Assembly (NCBI GenBank): GCA_012840385.1
Contig: DULK01000020.1
Span: 1 to 38,646 of the forward strand
DNA length: 38,646 nt
DNA from: Syntrophomonadaceae bacterium
GTDB lineage: Bacteria > Bacillota > DSM-12270 > Thermacetogeniales > Thermacetogeniaceae
Direction of reading: 5' to 3'
Part shown: one piece after another, positions 1 through 8,955 of the stretch
How the letters are laid out: the number at the start of each line of letters is the position of its first letter
Position numbering within the stretch: the first letter of the stretch is position 1
Notes under the pieces: model-generated
Database searches by the model: none
What the model saw: the letters and a program-made list of their open reading frames with translations, nothing else
What the model was told of the DNA's origin: nothing
Made by a program: the position numbers and the translations under genes

Positions 1-125
1 GCCCCCAAGAGTAATCGTTTATTTTGACTATTTTCCATTGCCAGGGTGCGGTGATCAATTATTTAGCCCAATTTCATGCTAAAATAACGTGACGTTTTGA
101 TGTGCATTTATTGTGACGAATAACA

Positions 126-2194
126 CCTCATAGGTAGGCTGGAAACGTCTTTAGCCGGGTTGTTTCCAGTCTTCGCTGCGTAGTTTCAATTCCTCATAGG
201 TAGGCTGGAAACTAACATGCTGTCATGAGTGCAATAGAGGTAAAGGTTGTTTCAATTCCTCATAGGTAGGCTGGAAACTGTTTTAGCAGAGGAAGGATAT
301 AAAATGCCGTGGCAGTTTCAATTCCTCATAGGTAGGCTGGAAACTCCGGTGCAGTGTAGTCTTTCGCTAAATCTCTTAAACGTTTCAATTCCTCATAGGT
401 AGGCTGGAAACCAGGAACCATGTAAATATTCAGGTTTAGGTACATATGTTTCAATTCCTCATAGGTAGGCTGGAAACCTTGTAAGGCAAGTTTTTCATAA
501 AGACGCTTTTCCTGTTTCAATTCCTCATAGGTAGGCTGGAAACAAAGGAAGAAAAGATTTCTCCCTTTGAGATTGCTTCGTTTCAATTCCTCATAGGTAG
601 GCTGGAAACAAATTTGACCTCTATTTAAAAATGGATCTTTTAATGTTTCAATTCCTCATAGGTAGGCTGGAAACCCTACTTGGGACGGGCATCTTTCCGG
701 CTCTCCAGGGTTTCAATTCCTCATAGGTAGGCTGGAAACAGGAGCCCGGGTGACATCTCTTCCTTTTTGATCAGAGTTTCAATTCCTCATAGGTAGGCTG
801 GAAACTTAAAAGAACTGTTTTTTCAATGTTTGAAAAAGGTGTTTCAATTCCTCATAGGTAGGCTGGAAACGGGAATTGCCCCGGGAGAGGTAATGCAGGT
901 AATAGGTTTCAATTCCTCATAGGTAGGCTGGAAACTTATTGTATGACGTTATTTTTATGCTTTCATTTTTTTGTTTCAATTCCTCATAGGTAGGCTGGAA
1001 ACGAATTGGAGAAGGAGGATACAGGCAATGTTAAGCCTGTTTCAATTCCTCATAGGTAGGCTGGAAACTGTAACGACTTTTTGTTGCAGGAATATTGTGA
1101 TCCCGTTTCAATTCCTCATAGGTAGGCTGGAAACTATTGGATAAGATACTGGAATATGAAAAGAATTTGTGGTTTCAATTCCTCATAGGTAGGCTGGAAA
1201 CCAGTGATCATGGCAAGAAATATCCGATGGTCTGTTAGTTTCAATTCCTCATAGGTAGGCTGGAAACCAATAACATGTTGACCAGGTTCTATTCCATCCT
1301 TTTCGTTTCAATTCCTCATAGGTAGGCTGGAAACCTTTTTTTTCCTCAAGCTTTTCTACATCCTCTTCAACGTTTCAATTCCTCATAGGTAGGCTGGAAA
1401 CCATGCTCCTTATTCCACCAATCAAACGCTTTTTAAAGTTTCAATTCCTCATAGGTAGGCTGGAAACGGTTACAAGTCCATCGAATTTACCTCAAGATAA
1501 ATAGTTTCAATTCCTCATAGGTAGGCTGGAAACTGAAGTGATGGTGATTTTGTGGAAGCGATAGCAGTGTTTCAATTCCTCATAGGTAGGCTGGAAACAC
1601 TAAGGCTCCTTTCACTTGGTTTCAGGCATGGCAAGTTTCAATTCCTCATAGGTAGGCTGGAAACCCATATAAGCTGCTCAGGAATACGTTTCCAGATGAA
1701 GTTTCAATTCCTCATAGGTAGGCTGGAAACAAAGGAGCCTTAGTCATAGCAACATCTTTAACTTCTTGGTTTCAATTCCTCATAGGTAGGCTGGAAACTC
1801 TTCTATCTCCGGAAACTGAACGCCAGTCTTTTTAGTTTCAATTCCTCATAGGTAGGCTGGAAACATAGGAGATTAGGTTGTTATTGTAGCAGTTACGATG
1901 TTTCAATTCCTCATAGGTAGGCTGGAAACATAGTAAAAATTATCACTATGTAACAATAATTAACAGTTTCAATTCCTCATAGGTAGGCTGGAAACTGTTG
2001 CCGTAGTGTCCCCGCTAGTTGTTCTTACTGCGTTTCAATTCCTCATAGGTAGGCTGGAAACTCCGGCAGTTCCGGTTTCTCGTACTCCTTGCGAACAGGT
2101 TTCAATTCCTCATAGGTAGGCTGGAAACCTTTTCATGCCGGCTGCCATTTTAGCCGTTGGCTGGGTTTCAATTCCTCATAGGTAGGCTGGAAAC
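126..2194 (-). CRISPR. CRISPR array, 31 intact repeats plus one degenerate terminal repeat, 31 spacers
   Basis: A 30-bp repeat (plus strand starts GTTTCAATTCCTC and ends GTAGGCTGGAAAC) starts at 183, 249, 315, 382, 448 and so on to 2165. All 31 intact copies look identical. Spacers are 35-38 nt. A broken copy at 126-146 keeps only the last 21 bases of the plus-strand repeat. Read on the minus strand the repeat ends in ATTGAAAC, the usual 5' handle of I-B/III crRNAs. I therefore infer minus-strand transcription, the leader at 2195-2458 next to cas2, and the degenerate copy at the trailer end. The array is co-directional with the cas genes and is the only one in the window, so it probably feeds both the I-B and the III-B complexes. 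Confidence 0.98.
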
Positions 2195-2458
2195 CCATTT
2201 TTGGCGCATAGAGTAAGGATTCTTCATCCCGCCGTGCACTGTCTCACCCTTCCATCTCGCCGGACTGAAAGCCGTTTCTGCAGCGCCGGGTGCGGGTTTT
2301 ATCCTCCGGTAGGTTGTCGTCGATCTCCGGCTTTTTTTGCATTATTAGACATCGACGACAGTTTTCCTCCCGGAGTTGAAATTTTGCACGGCGCATAGCC
2401 CTCACACCATCTTCAGCAATTCCTTAAGAAGAAGCCGGGGAAAACACCCGGCTCCTGC
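2195..2458 (-). promoter_or_regulatory. CRISPR leader region between cas2 and the array
   Basis: This 264-bp non-coding stretch lies on the leader side of the array. Visible structure: a perfect 10-bp inverted repeat, TGTCGTCGAT at 2315-2324 and ATCGACGACA at 2351-2360, with a 26-nt loop holding an A/T run; a 9-bp direct repeat GGCGCATAG at 2204-2212 and about 2391-2399; and several CCGGAG-type blocks. I see no clear -35/-10 pair for the array promoter. Function as leader is inferred from position and repeat orientation. Confidence 0.7.
2433..2453 (-). terminator. Possible intrinsic terminator after cas2
   Basis: On the minus strand a 7-bp stem AGCCGGG/CCCGGCT with a 7-nt loop lies just past the cas2 stop, followed by TCTTCTT rather than a clean T run. 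It is a weak terminator that may separate the cas operon from array transcription. Confidence 0.45.
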
Positions 2459-2722
2459 TCAGAAAACCCAATCCTCGCCGCCTTTACGAATACCCATAAG
2501 TTCTCTTCTGGCGTACTTTTCATTCCCCAAAATGTAGAAAAGCACAGAATCCTCCTTGGTGTCGATAACTCGTGCCAGGTCGCTTCGCAGGGCGCGAAAG
2601 GTGGCTTCGGTCAACTCACCCTCAAGCACCGAGTTCTGCACCCAGGTGAGATAGCGGCGGGCAGTTTTCAAAACCTTGCCCACCCGCGAGACGTTGACAT
2701 CATAAACGAGAATAACGTACAT
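2459..2722 (-). CDS. cas2: Cas2, CRISPR adaptation protein
   Basis: 87 aa, the normal size for Cas2. The N-terminus MYVILVYDVN is the first ferredoxin-like beta strand with its conserved aspartate. The protein ends with the small C-terminal segment typical of the family. Cas2 dimers bridge two Cas1 dimers in the integrase that inserts new spacers at the leader end. The gene starts 3 nt after the cas1 stop, with GGTGG as a ribosome binding site, and is the last cas gene before the leader. Assignment rests on fold signature and position. Confidence 0.95.
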   Translation of the reverse strand: MYVILVYDVNVSRVGKVLKTARRYLTWVQNSVLEGELTEATFRALRSDLARVIDTKEDSVLFYILGNEKYARRELMGIRKGGEDWVF

Positions 2723-2725
2723 CTG

Positions 2726-3721
2726 CTACCACCGGCTCACAAAGGGTTCATAGGGTTGTTCGCCCATGAGGTGTTTTTCCACCTTGTAAAGCTCCATGCG
2801 CATCAGAGTCTGGTAGCTGACGTTGCGCTTGAGGCGTCGATGGTAAAATGTCGCCCGGAGTTTTTCTTCCAACTCCTGCACGTAAACCCGCCTTCCCCGT
2901 TCTTTCAGGAGATAAGCACTGCCACGGCGCTCAAAGTCATCAGGTCCTAACATCTTCTTCCCAACAAGGCTAAAAAGCACACGGTCAGCAATAATGGGCT
3001 TAAAGATTTCCGCCACATCAAGATTCAGGGAAAAACGACGGAAATTTGTGGCATGGAGAAACCCAATTCGGGGATCAAGATGGGTCTTGTAGATCTCTGT
3101 GAGGATCTTGGCATAGACCAGAGAGTTGCCAAAGCTGATCAGGGCATTTAAGGGGTCTCCTGGGGGGCGCTTGCTTCGGCCATCAATGGTAAAGGGAGAT
3201 CCATCCAGGATCGTATTGAAGCCCTCATAGTAGTAGCCGTGCGCATTCCCCTCAACTGCCATCAATTCTTCAATGGTGTTACAGCAAGGAAGGCTTCCCT
3301 CAGCCAAGCGGGTAATCGCCTCGATGAATGGAGTGAGCTCTTTTCCCCGGTTCTGGTAATAGCGCAACACCTGCAAGATGTTGGATAGCGCGCCATCCAC
3401 AAACCTCCGGGCAAGCTCCAGGCGCCGTTCAGGATCGAGGTAGTGCTCCGCCTGCCGGAGGATCACGTACCCCGAGTTATAATGCTCCCTGGGGTAAAAG
3501 CTTCCCACATAGTTCCCGTAATAATCAAAGAAGTGGAGGATCACCTCATTTTCCTCCATAAACTCCAAAAGCTTTTTGTTGAGATCGACCTCACCAAAGA
3601 CGAAAATGTCCCTGAGACTCGTGACCGGAAAATATTTTGTCTCTTCCTCACTCTCTACGCAGATCGTATTATCTTTGCGCCGGAGCCGGCCGTTGGCAAA
3701 GAGGTATAATGTCTTTTGCAT
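2726..3721 (-). CDS. cas1: Cas1, CRISPR integrase
   Basis: 331 aa, full length for a type I-B Cas1. The N-terminal beta domain covers about the first 75 residues. The C-terminal helical catalytic domain has the expected metal-ligand region: E157 in AVEGNAHGYYYE, H223 in FLHATNF, and the acidic residues D235/E238 in the following helix. It catalyses spacer integration together with Cas2, and here Cas4 is encoded directly upstream. The start ATG has a good GGAGG site. The gene lies about 25 nt after cas4 and 4 nt before cas2, so the three form the adaptation cassette of the I-B module. Confidence 0.97.
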   Translation of the reverse strand: MQKTLYLFANGRLRRKDNTICVESEEETKYFPVTSLRDIFVFGEVDLNKKLLEFMEENEVILHFFDYYGNYVGSFYPREHYNSGYVILRQAEHYLDPERRLELARRFVDGALSNILQVLRYYQNRGKELTPFIEAITRLAEGSLPCCNTIEELMAVEGNAHGYYYEGFNTILDGSPFTIDGRSKRPPGDPLNALISFGNSLVYAKILTEIYKTHLDPRIGFLHATNFRRFSLNLDVAEIFKPIIADRVLFSLVGKKMLGPDDFERRGSAYLLKERGRRVYVQELEEKLRATFYHRRLKRNVSYQTLMRMELYKVEKHLMGEQPYEPFVSRW

Positions 3722-3746
3722 CTTTCAGCCTCCTCGAACCATCTTT

Positions 3747-4244
3747 TCAAGCCCAGCAAAATTCAGCATAGGCGCATTTGCCACAGAAGCGTATTTTCTC
3801 TGGCAGAGGGGCTTGATCTTGGGCGATCAGGGCAAGGATGCGAGCCTTCAATTCTTCTACCTGCCGCGCAAGGCTCTCATCGAGCACCACCCGTTCTCTT
3901 CGGCGCTCTTCAGGGAAGAGCAACTCCCCCTCTGCCTCCATCCCCATCTCCCGCAGTTCATAGAGGTAAAAGGCCAGTTGCATCCGCGCAGCTTCCCGGG
4001 CGCGGGAAGATTTCTTGACCTCACCGATGACGAAATCCCGCCCGCCGCGGCGAACGAGGTCAATGCAGAGATGTTCCAGGCGCACCTCTTTCCGCTCACG
4101 CCCGAAGGACTGCGCCCCGATCAGGCGACCCAGCTGGAGGTAGACATTATCCTCATCGGGGCAAATCTGGCGGGACATGAGCCACGCTTGGCGCGGGCAG
4201 ATCTGATACGCCTGGACGAGACTTCCAACGATGCGCACTTCCAT
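3747..4244 (-). CDS. cas4: Cas4, RecB-like nuclease with 4Fe-4S cluster
   Basis: 165 aa, a typical short Cas4. C16 (in CPRQAWL) and C154, C157 and C163 at the C-terminus (FCGKCAYAEFC) can hold the 4Fe-4S cluster. The RecB nuclease core includes GEVKKSS and the downstream QLAFYL motif. Cas4 trims prespacers and selects those with the right PAM before Cas1-Cas2 integrates them. It lies 22 nt after cas3 and just ahead of cas1. A diverged, broken second cas4 occurs at 21184-21400 and is clearly a different lineage at the DNA level. Confidence 0.95.
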   Translation of the reverse strand: MEVRIVGSLVQAYQICPRQAWLMSRQICPDEDNVYLQLGRLIGAQSFGRERKEVRLEHLCIDLVRRGGRDFVIGEVKKSSRAREAARMQLAFYLYELREMGMEAEGELLFPEERRRERVVLDESLARQVEELKARILALIAQDQAPLPEKIRFCGKCAYAEFCWA

Positions 4245-4266
4245 GCCTCACTGCCCCTTTAGACTT

Positions 4267-6771
4267 TTAAAAGATCAGCGCATCTTCCTGTTCGCAGCGT
4301 TTAAACCCTGTTTCCCTGTCGTAGAATTCATCGAGGAGATACGCCGGGATCACAAGCGGGCGTGAATCAACAGGCAGCCTATGCACAACCAACTTATTCG
4401 GAACAGATACCAGGTAACGATGAAAATCCCGCTTGATTTCCAGAAAGGCTGCCCATCTCCGCCGCAGGTCTCTTTCCTTAGCCACTGTCTTCTGATACCT
4501 TTCCCAGATCCCTTCTGCTCGCTCGTCTACACAGATGAAGATATCGTTGTAATATGGGAGCTGACGGATGAGCTGGAAGTCGCTGACGCAAGCAACACCT
4601 TCTCCGGCAGCCGAGCTTTTGAACCGGAGGGCAGTCATCGCCCGCAGAATGGCTTCGCTCTCTGCAGCAGATTTATTTTGGCGCACAGCGCTGAAATACT
4701 CAGCGACTAGTTCGTAAAAATCCGGCTCCTCAAGATAGGTGCAGCTGGAGAAGAGGCACCGTGCCGTGAATGTGTGGATCCTGCCGTAAACATAGGAGGC
4801 CAGGCTCAGACCTTCATCGCCTCTACGGTCTACCAGGTGCACGAGGCGGACATCCCCTTGCTTTTTCCGGAAATGCCGGTTGCAGCGCCCAGCCACCTGC
4901 ACAACAGCATCGACAGGGCCAAGGTCGCGCCAGACCACATCAAAATCGAGGTCAACGCCCGCCTCCACCACCTGCGTGGAGATTACAACCGGTTTTTCTC
5001 CACTGGCGAGGGATTCCCGGATTTCCGCAATACGCCTCTGCCGCTCTGCAGGAACAATGTTTGTGGAAAGATAATAAAGGGGTACCTCGCTCCCCAACGC
5101 CTCCCTCAGAATGTTGTAAAAGACCACAGAGCTTCTGATGGTGTTCAGCACGACAAGATAGGACATGCCCCGCTGATGCTGTTCCAGGAAAGCAGCTGCC
5201 GCCTCTTCGACCGTGCAGGGCGTAGTATCAACCACCAGCCTCACCCTGTTCAGCGCCGCAAAGCGCCTCCGCACCGCCTCTGGATCGCCCGCCAGTTCCC
5301 AAACTTCCTCGGGCTCAAACCACTCCGGCCGTGTAGCGGTCATCAAGATCACTCGCATATCGAGGTGAGAGCATGCCTGCCGCAGGCTCTCTTCAACGAG
5401 CGGCCAATACTCCACGGGGATGTTCTGCACTTCGTCCAGGAGGACCACAGCCCCGCCCAAGCGATGGAATTTCTTGAGCATCCTGTTCTCGTAACCTACC
5501 AGGGTATGGAAGAACTGGACAAAAGTCGTGACAACGACCTCGCTCTGCCACGACTCGATGAGCAACAGCGCCTCATCCAAGGGGCTTTCTGCCTCACCCG
5601 GCGAGCGCAGATAAGATAAGTCGGCGAGATGGTGATGTTTCAAGATCAGTGATGTGGGAAGAGCATCAGGTGGCAGCTGCAGGGCGGTACACAAGACGTC
5701 TTCACCGACGGCAAAAGCCTGGTCGATAATGCTAGTGAAGGGCAATGCATAGATGATCCGGGGCGGAGTGCCGCGCTCCTCTGCAAGCCGCTCCCGTAGG
5801 CAAAAGGCGGCAGCCAGCGCCGCCAGGGTTTTACCGGAACCGGTTGGGGCGGTGAGTGAGAACAGCCTTTGCTCCAGGGGAGCCTGCCGGATCCGTTCGG
5901 CGACGCAACGGTAGAGATCCTCCCTGAGGGCATCGACAGCAGTAGCTGGCGGGCCATATTTCGCACCGCGATAGCGCTCGACCGCATCAGCCGGGATCGG
6001 CATCCGGCTGGGCTCGCTGACCCGCGCCGCATGGATCTTATCGGCATCGATGAGCGCAGAAAAGAGGGAAAGGATGCCAAAGTAAAGGCCGAGATCCCTA
6101 CACCTCGATCCCGCTGCCTCAGAGGCCAGCCTCTGCCTCTTGAAGCGGCGCCAGAAACCGAAGAACCCTCTATAAACATCCTTCCATCCGGCAAGAAAAT
6201 CAGCTAAAACCTCACCCCAGTCGCCTCTCAGCCATTCAGGCGAGGGGAGCGCGCGGGCGGCAAGGAGCCTTGCCGCCCAACGGCCAGCTGTCCCCAGGGA
6301 AGCGGTGATCTCCTCTCTGCGCTGTTGCAGATCAGCGATCTGGGCGACAACCACCCGCAGCTGCTCCCTCGTCCTGCAGTCCAGCTCCGCCCAGTCGCCA
6401 TCGAGGTCTGCAGGTGAGACGAGGCTCTCCTCGGGATCCCCCAGATCCTGGTGATGGCGCCCTACAGCAAAATAGATCGCCAGCTGCTGCTCTGGCGGCA
6501 GGGAAAGCCGGCGCGCCAGATAAGCCCCCCACAGCCCTGAAATGAGGGCGTGCTGCTTTTCAGCCCCACCACGGCCCGTCCGCAGGTATGACTGAAAATA
6601 GCTGGTATATTTTCCGAAATCATGCGCCAATCCTGCCACCAGGGCTGCAGAGTAAAGGGTTTCCCTCGTTGGGGAGGAGGAGAGCCTCTCCGCAGCTCCA
6701 ACCGCTACCCAGGCCAGATGGGCACTCAGGGGATAGAATTTTTGCTCCACCCGATGAGCATAGCAGCGCAT
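4267..6771 (-). CDS. cas3: Cas3, HD nuclease-helicase of type I-B
   Basis: 834 aa. The N-terminal HD nuclease domain has H50-D51 in GLAHDFGKYT. The superfamily 2 helicase has the Walker A motif TAPTGSGKT, the DExH-type box LLDEVQN, motif III (LMTATRP), and motifs V/VI (STQVVEAGVDLD, VVQVAGRCNR). All key motifs are present, so the enzyme should be active: it is recruited by the Cascade R-loop, unwinds target DNA and degrades it. The gene begins 6 nt after cas5. HD and helicase are fused in the usual I-B order. Confidence 0.97.
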   Translation of the reverse strand: MRCYAHRVEQKFYPLSAHLAWVAVGAAERLSSSPTRETLYSAALVAGLAHDFGKYTSYFQSYLRTGRGGAEKQHALISGLWGAYLARRLSLPPEQQLAIYFAVGRHHQDLGDPEESLVSPADLDGDWAELDCRTREQLRVVVAQIADLQQRREEITASLGTAGRWAARLLAARALPSPEWLRGDWGEVLADFLAGWKDVYRGFFGFWRRFKRQRLASEAAGSRCRDLGLYFGILSLFSALIDADKIHAARVSEPSRMPIPADAVERYRGAKYGPPATAVDALREDLYRCVAERIRQAPLEQRLFSLTAPTGSGKTLAALAAAFCLRERLAEERGTPPRIIYALPFTSIIDQAFAVGEDVLCTALQLPPDALPTSLILKHHHLADLSYLRSPGEAESPLDEALLLIESWQSEVVVTTFVQFFHTLVGYENRMLKKFHRLGGAVVLLDEVQNIPVEYWPLVEESLRQACSHLDMRVILMTATRPEWFEPEEVWELAGDPEAVRRRFAALNRVRLVVDTTPCTVEEAAAAFLEQHQRGMSYLVVLNTIRSSVVFYNILREALGSEVPLYYLSTNIVPAERQRRIAEIRESLASGEKPVVISTQVVEAGVDLDFDVVWRDLGPVDAVVQVAGRCNRHFRKKQGDVRLVHLVDRRGDEGLSLASYVYGRIHTFTARCLFSSCTYLEEPDFYELVAEYFSAVRQNKSAAESEAILRAMTALRFKSSAAGEGVACVSDFQLIRQLPYYNDIFICVDERAEGIWERYQKTVAKERDLRRRWAAFLEIKRDFHRYLVSVPNKLVVHRLPVDSRPLVIPAYLLDEFYDRETGFKRCEQEDALIF

Positions 6772-6777
6772 ATGTGA

Positions 6778-7542
6778 TCACTCCAGAAAAGCCACCGTCT
6801 CCTCGTCCCCCGTTGCGGCATCGCTGAAGCGATAAGAGGGGACGCGCAGTGCGGCAGAAAGCGGTTTTCCGCTGCTCTCGTACACAACGGCAATCGGCGG
6901 CCGCAGCGTCCTCCCGGCGCCGAAGCTGTACGGGGCGCGCTCACGCACGAGGTTTAAGGTTTTCCCACCTGAAAAATCAATCTTGTCCAGGTGCGCAACA
7001 TTTAAGACCGAAGCGAGCTCCACCGTCGTCCCCGGCGGCACCTCCTGATAATCCCCTGTCCCATAAATGTTCACAAACCTGGCACCAGCCAGGCACTCCG
7101 TAATCCCCAGGTACAGGGGGAAGCATGTCCGCCCCTCACGCAACCGGTCGCCAGCCTCCTGCACAAGGCCGGTATCCGGATGACTGAAAAATACCCGGAA
7201 GCAAAGAGATCTCGCATCTCCTGCAGGGAGAAGAAACTCCAGCGGGGTTTGAGTGCCAGGCACCTGCTGCAGCCGCCGCAGCAGATTAAGGTCTTCTTTT
7301 TTCGTGCGTACATAGTTAACCGTCTGCAGCAGGCGGCGGGTGGGTGCTTTAACGGCAACAGCAAAACGGCCGCGGTTCAGCTCTTCGTAATAAGTGTCCC
7401 GCTCAAACCCCAGGATAGCAGCAACAATTCCCATCAGAACGGTGCGCGGAGGAAAGCCATAAGTAAGCGATGATGTATTCGTGTAGTATTTGCGGAAATG
7501 GGCCATCGGCCCAAACAGGTCAAAAACCATCACAGCTTTCAA
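6778..7542 (-). CDS. cas5: Cas5, type I-B Cascade subunit
   Basis: The N-terminus KAVMVFDLFGPMAHFRKYY and the early glycine-rich segment (PPRTVLMGIVAAILG) are typical of Cas5h/Cas5b, which caps the 5' handle of the crRNA. I place the start at the TTG at 7542 because AAAGGA lies 9 nt upstream and the resulting 254-aa protein begins like family members; an upstream TTG at 7560 overlaps cas7 and adds six residues. The gene follows cas7 after 4 nt and precedes cas3. Confidence 0.92.
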   Translation of the reverse strand: MKAVMVFDLFGPMAHFRKYYTNTSSLTYGFPPRTVLMGIVAAILGFERDTYYEELNRGRFAVAVKAPTRRLLQTVNYVRTKKEDLNLLRRLQQVPGTQTPLEFLLPAGDARSLCFRVFFSHPDTGLVQEAGDRLREGRTCFPLYLGITECLAGARFVNIYGTGDYQEVPPGTTVELASVLNVAHLDKIDFSGGKTLNLVRERAPYSFGAGRTLRPPIAVVYESSGKPLSAALRVPSYRFSDAATGDEETVAFLE

Positions 7543-7546
7543 GCTA

Positions 7547-8515
7547 TCAGGTCCTTTCAATGGCCTTCACCTTATCCGCCCCTAACAGTTCTGCAAGCCA
7601 GGCTGCTACAGGAGTCTCCTGCCCTGCAACAGCAGTACAGAGTTCAGGATCCTGGAAAACGAGTACCTGGTCGATCCGCTCCTTAAAGCGCTCGAGCCGC
7701 CTACCCAAGGCTGTCAGATCCAGAGAGAAATCTTTGACCGAGCGCAGGTCCTGGTCAGGATTCATCACCAGATCGTCGCGCATGTCACCGATGAAAGTCT
7801 CCCCGTCGCTGAAGATCAAACGGAGATAAAGCCGCGGGTACTGGCCGATCTTCGAGCGGGTAGCAGCGAGCGGTATCGCCTGGACCATCGCCTCGTCCAA
7901 GCGTTCCAGATCAGCCTCGCTGGTGGCAGCTGCTTCGTTTCCGCCGGCACGCTCCCGCATCGCCAGGGCACGACGGGCGCTGACGATCCCATGGAAAGCG
8001 ATCAGTGCATAATAGATCCTGTAGTCCTTGCCGAACGTCCCCTGGCCGGCCTGTTCGCGCGTGGCGAACTGCGAAGAGATGGTCACGGAATCGACAAACT
8101 GCACACGGTTGAGGGAATAACCCCACGTAAACTGGACTGGCCCGGTGAGGTTGACCGCCTCCCCCTCACCCCTCTTGGCGCCCTTGATCGGCATCGTGGC
8201 GCCGAAGAGGCGCACATCGATCAACCTTTCCAGAAGAGCCGGGAGATCTTCACCGCTCACGTTATCCTTTCCCAGCACCTTCTTGAGCCGCTCAGCAGCC
8301 TGCACAACCCCTTCTGCCTTGGTGACATAGATGAGCTGGCCTTTATCCTCCAGATAGTCCCGGATGTAGCGCTTCAGGCGCACATCCGACACCAGGCAGC
8401 GCTCCCTGTCAGGGTCGAAGCGCGGCCGGTTTTCATCATCTGGGTCTCCGTTGGGGTTGCACATCTTGGCATCATAAAGAAAGAGTATCTCACTGTTTTT
8501 ATCAACAGTACTCAT
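7547..8515 (-). CDS. cas7: Cas7, type I-B Cascade backbone (DevR/Csh2 family)
   Basis: 322 aa. The N-terminus EILFLYDAKMCNPNGDPDDENRP matches the DevR-family Cas7 signature (NPNGDPD). The protein polymerises along the crRNA spacer in Cascade. Its ATG overlaps the cas8b stop (ATGA), which implies translational coupling. A C-terminal charged segment ends at the cas5 ribosome binding site. Confidence 0.94.
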   Translation of the reverse strand: MSTVDKNSEILFLYDAKMCNPNGDPDDENRPRFDPDRERCLVSDVRLKRYIRDYLEDKGQLIYVTKAEGVVQAAERLKKVLGKDNVSGEDLPALLERLIDVRLFGATMPIKGAKRGEGEAVNLTGPVQFTWGYSLNRVQFVDSVTISSQFATREQAGQGTFGKDYRIYYALIAFHGIVSARRALAMRERAGGNEAAATSEADLERLDEAMVQAIPLAATRSKIGQYPRLYLRLIFSDGETFIGDMRDDLVMNPDQDLRSVKDFSLDLTALGRRLERFKERIDQVLVFQDPELCTAVAGQETPVAAWLAELLGADKVKAIERT

Positions 8516-8955
8516 CGCTCAGCATCCCCCTCCTGTTCATCCTGCGCTTTTGCCTTCTCCCTCTCCGCCCAGGCCTTGAGCGCCATGCGCGTGCCGTAGG
8601 CATACCCTGAAAGGATGTAAAAGACGTTCTCCTCAGGTGAAAGCGGCCACTCCTGCTGATGGGCGCCGGGCCTGTAGGCGTCGAACAGGCCTTTCATCAC
8701 CGCAAAGAGCCCTTCACAGTACTTCAAGATGTCATGCTGCCGCAGCTGGTCCACCAGCAGATTCGCCAGCCGGACAACTTTCGGCCAGGGCATCCCGGCA
8801 TAGTTCACCTTCTCCAAGACCGGTTTGCTCTCATAGCCGCGCTCGTATTGTTTCTGCCCTACCTGGTGTAAAAGATAACCCAGGAGGAAAAGCGCCGTCT
8901 GGGGCTCATTGTAGGCCATAGCCTCAAGATAATTCCTCATCCCCTCCGGCAGCAC
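8512..8955 (-). CDS. Putative internally initiated Cas11b small subunit within cas8b
   Basis: An in-frame GTG at codon 525 of cas8b (8955-8953) is preceded by AGAGGAGA at 5 nt, a good internal ribosome binding site. It would give a 147-aa, mostly helical protein identical to the Cas8b C-terminus. Other in-frame starts nearby (ATG at 8991 and 8940) have purine runs but poor spacing. In type I-B, I-C and I-D systems Cas11 is known to be made by internal initiation in the large-subunit gene. Here the role and the exact start are inferred. Confidence 0.4.
   Translation of the reverse strand: MLPEGMRNYLEAMAYNEPQTALFLLGYLLHQVGQKQYERGYESKPVLEKVNYAGMPWPKVVRLANLLVDQLRQHDILKYCEGLFAVMKGLFDAYRPGAHQQEWPLSPEENVFYILSGYAYGTRMALKAWAEREKAKAQDEQEGDAER

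Noticed and set aside
1-125. Further repeat copies or a second leader at the left edge
   Set aside because: Only the 21-base degenerate copy at 126-146 is visible; the rest is AT-rich with no repeat match or gene.
326-586. Open frames inside the CRISPR array, both strands
   Set aside because: They are translations of the repeat (recurring FQPTYEEL or FQFLIGRLET) and not genes.
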